This document shows positions 1-5,531 of a stretch of DNA of 5,531 nucleotides, one piece after another. A program made the position numbers and the translations under genes. This stretch comes from Treponema sp. GTDB taxonomy: Bacteria; Spirochaetota; Spirochaetia; Treponematales; Breznakiellaceae. The stretch covers positions 1 to 5,531 of the forward strand of contig JAITEW010000110.1 in the NCBI GenBank assembly GCA_031281855.1, given 5' to 3'. Position 1 is the stretch's first letter, and every line of letters starts with the position of its first letter. The notes under the pieces were generated by a model. That model was not told where the DNA came from. It ran no database searches and worked only from the letters and a program-made list of their open reading frames with translations.

Positions 1-581
1 CGGGTTTTTTCTTTATCAGGCGCAAAGATTACAGCCGGGCCCGGGAATGTTTTTCCGCCTATATCCCGGAAGCTGATGACGGGGAAAAGAAGGAAAAAGC
101 CCAGGCCCTGGTAAAGGACATTGAAACCCGGGGCCTTGACGATGAAGGCTTTAAGGAAGCGGTGGATCTTATCAGAGCCGGGGACGATCAAGGGGCGCTC
201 GATAAAATAAGGGATTTTCTGGAAAAGCGGCCCAAGGTCTGGAACGGCTGGTTCGTCCTGGGCTGGGCGCTGCGGAGGCTGGGCCGCTGGCAGGACGGCC
301 TTGATTCCTTCAGGAAGGTTGTTGAGCTAGGGGGGACTAATAACGACACCCGCAATGAAATGGCTATCTGCCTTATGGAACTGGGGGACCTGGACGCGGC
401 CCGGGAAGAGCTTGAAACCGCGCTCGCTGAAGAACCTGAAAACATCAAGATCGTCTCCAACCTGGGGGTGCTGGCCCTGAAGTCCGGCGACGATGCGGAA
501 GCGGCGGCTTTTTTCAGAACCGTCCTGGAACTGGACCCGGAAGACCCTGTAGCGAAACGCTATTTTGAGGACCAGCAGTGA
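1..581 (+). CDS. Tetratricopeptide-repeat (TPR) protein, C-terminal part (5' end outside window)
   Basis: The reading frame is open from base 3 to the TGA at 579-581, giving 192 visible residues with no stop. An internal GTG at 162 could serve as a start, but continuous, compositionally similar coding sequence upstream of it argues that the gene begins outside the window. The visible part is built of helix-pair TPR units. A degenerate one lies at about residues 54-78. Clear ones lie at about 79-112 (WFVLGWALRRLGRWQDGLDSF), 114-147 (NEMAICLMELGDLDAAREEL) and 148-181 (SNLGVLALKSGDDAEAAAFF, then LELDPEDP). They show the usual small and large hydrophobic positions, the Gly-Asp turn and the closing Pro. 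TPRs are protein-interaction scaffolds, so no catalytic role or partner can be inferred. No signal peptide or membrane segment is visible, but the N-terminus is missing. The gene faces the carAB operon and ends directly against its last gene. TPR identity is firm; the specific function is unknown. Confidence 0.88.
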   Translation, partial: GFFFIRRKDYSRARECFSAYIPEADDGEKKEKAQALVKDIETRGLDDEGFKEAVDLIRAGDDQGALDKIRDFLEKRPKVWNGWFVLGWALRRLGRWQDGLDSFRKVVELGGTNNDTRNEMAICLMELGDLDAAREELETALAEEPENIKIVSNLGVLALKSGDDAEAAAFFRTVLELDPEDPVAKRYFEDQQ

Positions 582-593
582 TTACGCTTCGCC
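551..593. repeat. Imperfect inverted repeat across the convergent gene ends
   Basis: GCGAAACG at 552-559 can pair with CGCTTCGC at 585-592. This gives seven Watson-Crick pairs and one A-C mismatch around a 25-base loop that contains both stop codons. Neither strand has a T-run after the stem, so it is a poor match to an intrinsic terminator. A role in ending transcription of the converging genes is only a possibility, and the pairing could be chance. Confidence 0.25.
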
Positions 594-983
594 TAAAGAA
601 AAGTCTCCTATAATCTTGAACTTTCTGCCGTCACGGACTACCTCCAGGCTGCGGCCGGGGAAATAGACCGGCAGCCGGGAACGGATCAGGGCCGCTGTCT
701 CGGCCATGAGGAATTCCGTCTGTTCAGGCGGGACTTTTTCCAGCGTAGCGGCTCTAAAGGAAATGAGATACCCCCTCCCTTTCTCCGAACCTATCCCGGG
801 GGTAAAATCCGGGATGATCTCAAAAAGGCCGTCCATCTCGGGATTCCCCGTGGTCCCCCGTCCGGGCCTGTTAGGATGAAGGGCAAAACTGCCGCCCCAC
901 TCATCCTCCAGGATCTCGTCCACTTCCTGAAACAATGCGTCTAACGCATCGGTAAAGGCGGTGAGTTTGGGGTGGTTGTACAT
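582..983 (-). CDS. Conserved-looking hypothetical protein, 133 aa, last gene of the carAB operon
   Basis: I do not recognise a characterised family. The frame extends up to 1121, but that extra part lies inside the upstream hydrolase gene. The start chosen is the ATG at 983-981, two bases after the hydrolase stop and 7 bases from an AGAGGG ribosome-binding site. The protein begins MYNHPKLTAF and is soluble-looking, with no signal peptide or membrane helix. An acidic helix (about residues 8-30, DALFQEVDEILEDEWGG) is followed by a motif-rich centre (HPNRP at 36-40, RGTTGNPE at 42-49, DGLFEI at 51-56, GSEKGRGY at 65-72). A C-terminal alpha/beta part follows (LPVYFPGR, then VRDGRKFKIIGDFSLG). The dense Gly, Pro, Asn and charged motifs look like conserved, perhaps ligand-binding, positions. 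From memory, similar hypothetical proteins occur in treponemes, but I could not check this. The coding call is strong; the function is unknown. Confidence 0.85.
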   Translation of the reverse strand: MYNHPKLTAFTDALDALFQEVDEILEDEWGGSFALHPNRPGRGTTGNPEMDGLFEIIPDFTPGIGSEKGRGYLISFRAATLEKVPPEQTEFLMAETAALIRSRLPVYFPGRSLEVVRDGRKFKIIGDFSLGEA

Positions 984-985
984 AG

Positions 986-1852
986 TTAAACCCTCTGACG
1001 AACAAAAGAAACAATCGTGTCCATTGTCTTTTCGTACTGATCCCCCAGGACGATGTGGCTTGAGTTTTCGATAATAACGGTCTCGCAGCTGGGAATACGG
1101 GAACCTATTTCTTCGGTACACGCAATAGGGCAGATCCAGTCTTCCCGCCCTCCGATGAGCAGTGTAGGGCAGGCGATCCTGTGCAGATCCTTGTTGAAGT
1201 CAAAAGTCTTAAGGTCCCCGCTGAAGCCCCTGTTGAGGGCTTTGTAGGACAGTACCGCCCGGCTCATGGCCTCGCTGAAGGCTTCCATGTTCACAGGCTT
1301 TACGGTGTAGAGGTTAGCAAAAGTTTTGTAGAATTCCAGGTAGGTTTCGTTGTCCGGGAACGCCCCGGGCCAGAGGTATTTTTCAGCCATAGCGATCTGC
1401 TCAGGCGTCCCGCGTTTCCTCAGTTCCTCTCTGGCTTTTTCAAAAACCCGGTAATTCGACGCCGTTGTCAGGAGTATGAGGAAGCTGAGCTTGTCCGGGT
1501 ATTTGATGCCGTAAGCCTGGGCCGCAATGCCGCCGTAGGACTGGCCTAAGACGGCGATTTTTTCCAGCCCCAGATAGTTCCGCAGGGCCTCAACATCCAG
1601 CACGTTCTGTTCGATAGTATAGGTACGCTCGCCGGGACAGGCGCTGCGGCCTGAACCTCTGAAGTCGATGTAAACCAACTGCATATATTCCGTAAGAGGG
1701 TCCAAAGCAGGGAGGTAGGAAGTGTGATCGTCCCCGGGCCCGCCGTGGAGTACGAAGCAGACAGGCTTCCGCTTCATAAACTTCCCGGCAGCTTCGAACT
1801 CCAGACCGTCGATGTCAAAGAAAATTTTCGTTCCGTTTATCGGGGCATACAC
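986..1852 (-). CDS. Alpha/beta hydrolase, proline iminopeptidase-like (peptidase family S33)
   Basis: Predicted cytoplasmic serine hydrolase of 288 residues, a usual length for the family. It shows the oxyanion HGGPG motif (residues 36-40), the DFRGSGRS motif (63-70), the nucleophile elbow GQSYGG with Ser105, a likely acid Asp238 in GGREDW, and His266 in NSSHIV. The triad is therefore complete. The region between the nucleophile and the Asp (about 130-220) is the helical cap that sets substrate choice. HGGPG and DxRGxGxS are typical of prolyl aminopeptidases, which remove N-terminal proline from peptides, but related enzymes act on other amides, esters or lactones, so the substrate is uncertain. 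The frame could begin at a TTG at 1885 inside carB. GTG at 1852 is preferred because it lies one base after the carB stop, has a strong GGGAGGAG site upstream, and gives the family-like N-terminus MYAPINGTKIFF. It is probably translated by coupling to carB. Confidence 0.9.
   Translation of the reverse strand: MYAPINGTKIFFDIDGLEFEAAGKFMKRKPVCFVLHGGPGDDHTSYLPALDPLTEYMQLVYIDFRGSGRSACPGERTYTIEQNVLDVEALRNYLGLEKIAVLGQSYGGIAAQAYGIKYPDKLSFLILLTTASNYRVFEKAREELRKRGTPEQIAMAEKYLWPGAFPDNETYLEFYKTFANLYTVKPVNMEAFSEAMSRAVLSYKALNRGFSGDLKTFDFNKDLHRIACPTLLIGGREDWICPIACTEEIGSRIPSCETVIIENSSHIVLGDQYEKTMDTIVSFVRQRV
991..996 (-). promoter_or_regulatory. Ribosome-binding site for the 133-aa gene
   Basis: AGAGGG on the minus strand lies 7 bases before the ATG at 983 and within the last codons of the hydrolase gene. 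It supports the short 133-residue start over the longer open frame that begins at 1121, and suggests translational coupling. Confidence 0.6.
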
Positions 1853-1853
1853 G

Positions 1854-4800
1854 TTACCGGTACTCCTCCCAGGCTTTAATCTCAAGCCCTTTATCCCGTT
1901 CGTAAACCATAGCGTCGATAAACTCCCTGGCTACTTTAATATTGGTAAAGAGAGGGATGTCGAAATCTATGGCCATACGGCGGATAAGGTAATCGTTCTT
2001 CAGTTCCGTTTCCCTGTTGTTCTTGGGAATGTTGATGATCATATCCACTTCCCGGCGCTTAATAAACCCTGCGATATTGGGTTCCCTGGATTCCAGAGGC
2101 CAGTTAAGGGCTTTTGCAGGGACGCCGTTGGAAGAGAGGAACTTGGCGGTTCCCCGGGAAGCGTAGAGCTCGTAATCCATCTCCACAAGCTTTTTGGCAG
2201 AGTCCAGAAAATCGAGTTTGTCTTCTATAGGCCCTGTGGAAAGGAGTATGCGTTTCTTTGGGATCCGGTAGCCCACCGAAAGTAGGGCCTTGAGAAAGGC
2301 GTCGCCTATCTCGTTCCCGATGCAGCCCACTTCGCCGGTAGAGGCCATCTCCACACCTGTTACCGGGTCCGCGCCGTGGAGCCTGGAAAAACTGAACTGC
2401 GCGGCCTTGACCCCTACCCACGGGAGGTCCAGGGCTGAAGCGGGGGACTTTTCCACGGTTTCGTCCAGCATAGCCCTGACTGCCATGTCTATCATGTTGA
2501 CGCGGCTTATCTTGGAGCAGAAAGGGAAGCTCCGGCTGGCGCGGAGGTTGCACTCGATGACCCGGACCCTGTTACGCTGGGCCAGGAACTGTATATTGAA
2601 AGGCCCGGTGATGTCCAGAGCCGCTGAGATTCGCTCGGCAATGCGGCGGATCTTCCTGATGGTTTCGATGTAGAGCCGCTGGGCCGGGAGCACCACTGTG
2701 GCGTCGCCGGAATGGACCCCGGCGTTTTCAATATGCTCGGTAATGGCGTCGAAGAGGATTTCACCCCGTTTTGCCACGGCGTCGATTTCTATCTCTTTCG
2801 AGTTTTCGATAAACTTGGAAATTACTACCGGATGTTCCCGGGAAACGTCCGCGGCCAAGCCCAGGAATTTTTCAAGGCTCTCGTCGTCCCAGGCTACGTT
2901 CATAGCGGCGCCGGAAAGAACGTAACTGGGCCGGATAAGCACCGGGTAGCCGGCATGGGCGGCAAAAGCCCTGGCCGAATCCAGATCCGTGAGTTCCTTC
3001 CACTCCGGCTGTTCCACACCGAGGCTGTCCAGAAGTGCGGAAAATTTATTCCTGTCCTCTGCCATGTCGATGGACCGGGTGCTGGTGCCGTAGATCACCG
3101 CCCCTGAGGTGTAAAGTTTGGTAGCCAGGTTGTTCGGGATCTGCCCACCCATAGAGAGGATGATCCCGTCAGGCCGCTCCCGCTCGTAGATGTCCAGGAT
3201 CCGTTCCAGGGTAAGCTCTTCGAAGTAGAGCCTGTCGCACATGTCGTAGTCGGTGGACACTGTCTCGGGATTGCAGTTCACCATGATGGAATAGCGGCCC
3301 AGCTTTCTGGCGGTCTCCACGGCGTTGACGCAGCACCAGTCGAATTCCACGCTGCTCCCGATGCGGTAGGCCCCGGAACCCAAAACCATGACCCCTCTGC
3401 CTGAAGGGGCTATATCGTCGGCAGCGCCGGAACCCGGGCCTGCGGCGCCGTAGCTCATATAGAGGTAATTGGTTTTCGCAGGGTATTCAGCGGCCAGGGT
3501 GTCTATCTGCTTTACCGCTGGCCGTATGCGGTACTCTTCCCTGAGGGCCCTGACATCAGCCTCCTTCATGCCCGTAAACTCCCCGATACGGGCATCCGAA
3601 AAGCCCAGGCGTTTAGCCCTGGCCAGGAGCTCCCGGTCAGCCTTCTTCGTTTCCCGCAGTTGTTTCTCCGCATCAAGGACGTTGGCGATTTTATATAAAA
3701 ACCACTTGTCGATTTTGGTGAGCTTGTAAATTTTTTCCACAGACCAGCCTTCCATCAAGGCACGGTAGATGATGAAGATACGCCGGTCCGTGGGTTTCTG
3801 CAGCGCCTCCCGCATGTCGTTCCTGCCGCTGCCGCAAAGGCCGTCATCCCCCGCCAGCCCCGGGGCGCCGATACCGGTCATGCGCAGGGCTTTTTGCAAA
3901 GCCTCTTCGAAAGTCCGGCCTATGGACATGACTTCCCCGACAGACTTCATTTCCGAACCGATGCGCACATCGACGTTTTTGAATTTGGTCAAATCCCAGC
4001 GGGGAACCTTAACCACAATATAATCCAGCGCAGGCTCAAAACAGGACTTGGTTACCCTGGTGATGCGGTTTTCAATATCCCTCAGGGAATAGCCCAGCGC
4101 GAGCTTGGCCGCCACGAAGGCCAGGGGGTAGCCGGTGGCTTTGGATGCCAGGGCCGAAGATCTGGAAAGCCGGGCGTTTACCTCGATGATGCGGTAGTCT
4201 TCGGTAAAAGGATCAAGGGCGTACTGGATATTACATTCCCCGATGATGCCCAGATGGCGTATCACGTCGATGGCGATGCGTCTGAGCTTGTGGTATTCAG
4301 AATCCGTAAGGGTCTGAGATGGGGCTACGACGATACTCTCGCCGGTGTGGATCCCAAGGGGATCGAAATTTTCCATATTACACACTGTGATGCAGTTGTC
4401 ATATTTGTCCCGCACCACTTCGTACTCAATTTCCTTCCAGCCCCCGAGCCATTCTTCCACCAGCACCTGAGGGGCCGAACCGGTTTCATTGGTTTTCGCA
4501 AAAGCCCGGTCGCAGCGGCGGCGTATATCCGCCTCGTTGCGGCAGATGCCGGAGCCTGAACCGCCCAGGGCGTAGGCCGCCCGGACCATTACGGGATAGC
4601 CGATTTTTCCGGCTGCCTCTACAGCGCCGTCTGTGCCGTCTTCAGCCGATACGGCGATGCTTTTTGGAGTCAGTGCCCCTATCTCGGCCAGGCGTTCCAC
4701 GAAAAGCTCCCTGTCTTCAGTGTCCTCAATGGCCTTTACCGGCGTGCCCAGCACCTGTACGCCGTATTTGTAGAGCGTACCGTCCCGGTCCAGGGCTACC

Positions 4801-5102
4801 CCGCAGTTGAGGGCGGTCTGTCCGCCGAACGAGAGGAAGAGGCCGTCGGGTTTTTCCTTCTCGATGACCTGCCGCACATACTCGGGTGTTACAGGGAGGA
4901 AGTAAGTGGCGTCCGCCATGCCCTCGCTGGTCTGGATAGTGGCGATGTTGGGATTAATGAGGACCGTCCTGATCCCCTCTTCCCGCAGGGCCTTGAGGGC
5001 CTGGGACCCTGAATAGTCGAATTCCCCGGCTTGCCCGATTTTAAGCCCCCCGGACCCCAGGACCAGAACGGTTTTTACCATGCTTTTAAACGTTTTCGCC
5101 AT
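1854..5102 (-). CDS. carB: Carbamoyl phosphate synthase large subunit, Bacteroidetes/eukaryotic type
   Basis: Makes carbamoyl phosphate from bicarbonate, ammonia (channelled from CarA) and two ATP, feeding pyrimidine and arginine synthesis in the cytoplasm. It is full length (1082 residues, as in the family) with two homologous halves. The N-half has GSGGLKIGQAGEFDYSGSQ (16-34), GGQTALNCGV (93-102), an ATP-grasp domain at about 130-345 with VRAAYALGG (173-181), and metal/ATP residues in IIEVNARLSR (305-314). A helical oligomerisation region spans about 420-545. The C-half has GSGAYRIGSSVEFDW (575-589), MGGQIPNN (651-658), an ATP-grasp domain at about 690-880 with IRPSYVLSGAAMN (723-735), and IECNLRASRSFPF (849-861). 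An MGS-like allosteric domain follows (about 945-1082; TNIKVAREF at 1053-1061). Both active sites look intact. The wording (NPNIATIQTS, VENAGVHSGD-like, ECNLRASRS) follows the CAD/Bacteroidetes branch, not E. coli. The start at 5102 is chosen because AAGGA lies 7 bases upstream; Met8 at 5081 lacks such a site. Confidence 0.98.
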   Translation of the reverse strand: MAKTFKSMVKTVLVLGSGGLKIGQAGEFDYSGSQALKALREEGIRTVLINPNIATIQTSEGMADATYFLPVTPEYVRQVIEKEKPDGLFLSFGGQTALNCGVALDRDGTLYKYGVQVLGTPVKAIEDTEDRELFVERLAEIGALTPKSIAVSAEDGTDGAVEAAGKIGYPVMVRAAYALGGSGSGICRNEADIRRRCDRAFAKTNETGSAPQVLVEEWLGGWKEIEYEVVRDKYDNCITVCNMENFDPLGIHTGESIVVAPSQTLTDSEYHKLRRIAIDVIRHLGIIGECNIQYALDPFTEDYRIIEVNARLSRSSALASKATGYPLAFVAAKLALGYSLRDIENRITRVTKSCFEPALDYIVVKVPRWDLTKFKNVDVRIGSEMKSVGEVMSIGRTFEEALQKALRMTGIGAPGLAGDDGLCGSGRNDMREALQKPTDRRIFIIYRALMEGWSVEKIYKLTKIDKWFLYKIANVLDAEKQLRETKKADRELLARAKRLGFSDARIGEFTGMKEADVRALREEYRIRPAVKQIDTLAAEYPAKTNYLYMSYGAAGPGSGAADDIAPSGRGVMVLGSGAYRIGSSVEFDWCCVNAVETARKLGRYSIMVNCNPETVSTDYDMCDRLYFEELTLERILDIYERERPDGIILSMGGQIPNNLATKLYTSGAVIYGTSTRSIDMAEDRNKFSALLDSLGVEQPEWKELTDLDSARAFAAHAGYPVLIRPSYVLSGAAMNVAWDDESLEKFLGLAADVSREHPVVISKFIENSKEIEIDAVAKRGEILFDAITEHIENAGVHSGDATVVLPAQRLYIETIRKIRRIAERISAALDITGPFNIQFLAQRNRVRVIECNLRASRSFPFCSKISRVNMIDMAVRAMLDETVEKSPASALDLPWVGVKAAQFSFSRLHGADPVTGVEMASTGEVGCIGNEIGDAFLKALLSVGYRIPKKRILLSTGPIEDKLDFLDSAKKLVEMDYELYASRGTAKFLSSNGVPAKALNWPLESREPNIAGFIKRREVDMIINIPKNNRETELKNDYLIRRMAIDFDIPLFTNIKVAREFIDAMVYERDKGLEIKAWEEYR
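1863..1870 (-). promoter_or_regulatory. Strong ribosome-binding site inside the end of carB
   Basis: GGGAGGAG on the minus strand, in the codons for the carB terminal residues WEEYR, lies 10 bases before the GTG at 1852. It is the best Shine-Dalgarno match seen in the window and decides the start of the hydrolase at this GTG over the upstream TTG at 1885. The overlap with carB fits reinitiation by ribosomes ending carB. Confidence 0.75.
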
Positions 5103-5107
5103 ATTTG

Positions 5108-5114
5108 TTTCCTT
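5108..5114 (-). promoter_or_regulatory. Ribosome-binding site of carB
   Basis: AAGGAAA on the minus strand, with the AAGGA core 7 bases before the ATG at 5102, lies in the 34-base carA-carB gap (5103-5136). It supports the MAKTF start over the in-frame ATG at 5081. No terminator-like hairpin with a T-run is visible in this gap, consistent with one carAB transcript. Confidence 0.65.
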
Positions 5115-5136
5115 GAGCTTCTCCGGCCCTGTAGTG

Positions 5137-5531
5137 TTATTTCTTCATTTCCCGTACTTGATCGATGAACCGGTCTATGAGGAATTCAGTGTCCCGGGGG
5201 CCCGGACAGCCTTCGGGGTGGAACTGGACCGCCGAGAAAGGGTAGGAAGCGGAGCGGATCCCTTCTATAGTATTGTCGTTGGCGTTGACGAACCAGGGCT
5301 CCCAGCCTTTAGGAAGGGTTTCCGCCCTGACGGCGTAACCGTGGTTCTGGCTGGTGATGTAACAGCGTTCGGTGCCTGCTTCGGCGCAGGGCTGGTTCTG
5401 GCCCCGGTGGCCGTAAGGGAGCTTGTACGTGTCGCCCCCTGCGGCCAGGGCCATGATCTGGTTCCCCAGGCAGATGCCGAAGATGGGCTTCTTCAACTCG
5501 AAGGCCCGGCGTACCATGGCGATGGTCCTGC
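5137..5531 (-). CDS. carA: Carbamoyl phosphate synthase small subunit, C-terminal glutaminase part (5' end outside window)
   Basis: The glutamine amidotransferase subunit that hydrolyses glutamine and passes ammonia to CarB. About 130 C-terminal residues are visible, ending at the TAA at 5139-5137. The frame stays open to the window edge (residues RTIA precede the ATG at 5517), so that ATG is internal and the gene continues to the right. The class I amidotransferase nucleophile lies in PIFGICLGNQ (Cys codon at 5472-5470). The catalytic His and Glu lie in VQFHPEG (His codon at 5220-5218), so the triad is complete. GHRGQNQP, ITSQNHGYAV, WFVNANDNTIEGI and PGPRDTEF are small-subunit hallmarks, again closer in wording to the glutaminase part of eukaryotic CAD than to E. 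coli CarA. It lies 34 bases upstream of carB in the same direction, as expected for the paired subunits. The identification is certain; the N-terminal domain and promoter are not in view. Confidence 0.96.
   Translation of the reverse strand, partial: RTIAMVRRAFELKKPIFGICLGNQIMALAAGGDTYKLPYGHRGQNQPCAEAGTERCYITSQNHGYAVRAETLPKGWEPWFVNANDNTIEGIRSASYPFSAVQFHPEGCPGPRDTEFLIDRFIDQVREMKK

Noticed and set aside
162..164. GTG at 162 as the true start of the TPR gene
   Set aside because: The same frame is open and protein-like back to the window edge, and the GTG encodes Val within a helix (KEAVDLIRAG).
984..1121. N-terminal extension of the 133-residue gene up to 1121
   Set aside because: It would overlap the conserved C-terminal part of the hydrolase gene by over 130 bases. 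The extra residues (MYRRNRFPYS onward) are Arg-rich shadow-like sequence, and the ATG at 983 has its own ribosome-binding site.
1853..1885. Longer hydrolase start at TTG 1885
   Set aside because: A rare start codon inside carB that adds residues unlike the family. The GTG at 1852 is better placed after GGGAGGAG and the carB stop.
1812..2285. Plus-strand open frame of 157 codons over the carB end and hydrolase start
   Set aside because: Antisense to two well-supported genes, with no family motif. Treated as a shadow frame, like the other plus-strand frames between 1053 and 4023.
3894..4559. Plus-strand open frame of 221 codons inside carB
   Set aside because: It lies wholly antisense to an unmistakable CarB coding region. 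Its composition is what GC-rich codons give on the opposite strand, and its translation shows no recognisable domain.
5103..5136. Attenuator, small gene or riboswitch between carA and carB
   Set aside because: Only 34 bases. It holds the carB ribosome-binding site and no hairpin with a T-run, which is too short for a structured regulator.

Overview
The window is a fully coding bacterial stretch with a moderately high GC content. Four genes read leftward on the minus strand, in transcription order carA (partial), carB, a proline-iminopeptidase-like alpha/beta hydrolase, and a small conserved-looking protein of unknown function. They meet one plus-strand gene for a TPR protein (partial) end to end. 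No RNA gene, mobile element, CRISPR array or gene-free stretch was found. The largest gap is 34 bases, between carA and carB.

Layout. Positions 1-581 (+) hold the C-terminal part of a tetratricopeptide-repeat protein whose frame is open to the left edge. Positions 582-983 (-) hold a 133-residue uncharacterised protein. Positions 986-1852 (-) hold the S33-type hydrolase with an intact Ser-Asp-His triad. Positions 1854-5102 (-) hold full-length carB (1082 residues). Positions 5137-5531 (-) hold the C-terminal glutaminase part of carA, which runs off the right edge. The stop codons of the TPR gene and the 133-residue gene abut with no spacer.

How the genes work together. CarA releases ammonia from glutamine and CarB makes carbamoyl phosphate for pyrimidine and arginine synthesis. 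The two downstream genes are packed so tightly behind carB (TAA, one base, GTG; then TAA, two bases, ATG) that translation in series from one mRNA is likely. Neither has an obvious role in carbamoyl phosphate synthesis. The promoter must lie upstream of carA, outside the window.

Organism. Both CarA and CarB carry the signature wording of the Bacteroidetes/eukaryotic (CAD-like) branch of carbamoyl phosphate synthetase, not the E. coli/Bacillus branch. From memory, the 133-residue protein resembles conserved hypothetical proteins of treponemes and relatives. With the GC level, this makes a spirochaete (a GC-richer Treponema-like lineage) my best guess, held with low to moderate confidence. The window is otherwise ordinary housekeeping sequence. 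The points worth a second look are the CarAB lineage, the coupled hydrolase, and the unknown small protein. I see no evidence of a new defence or mobile system.
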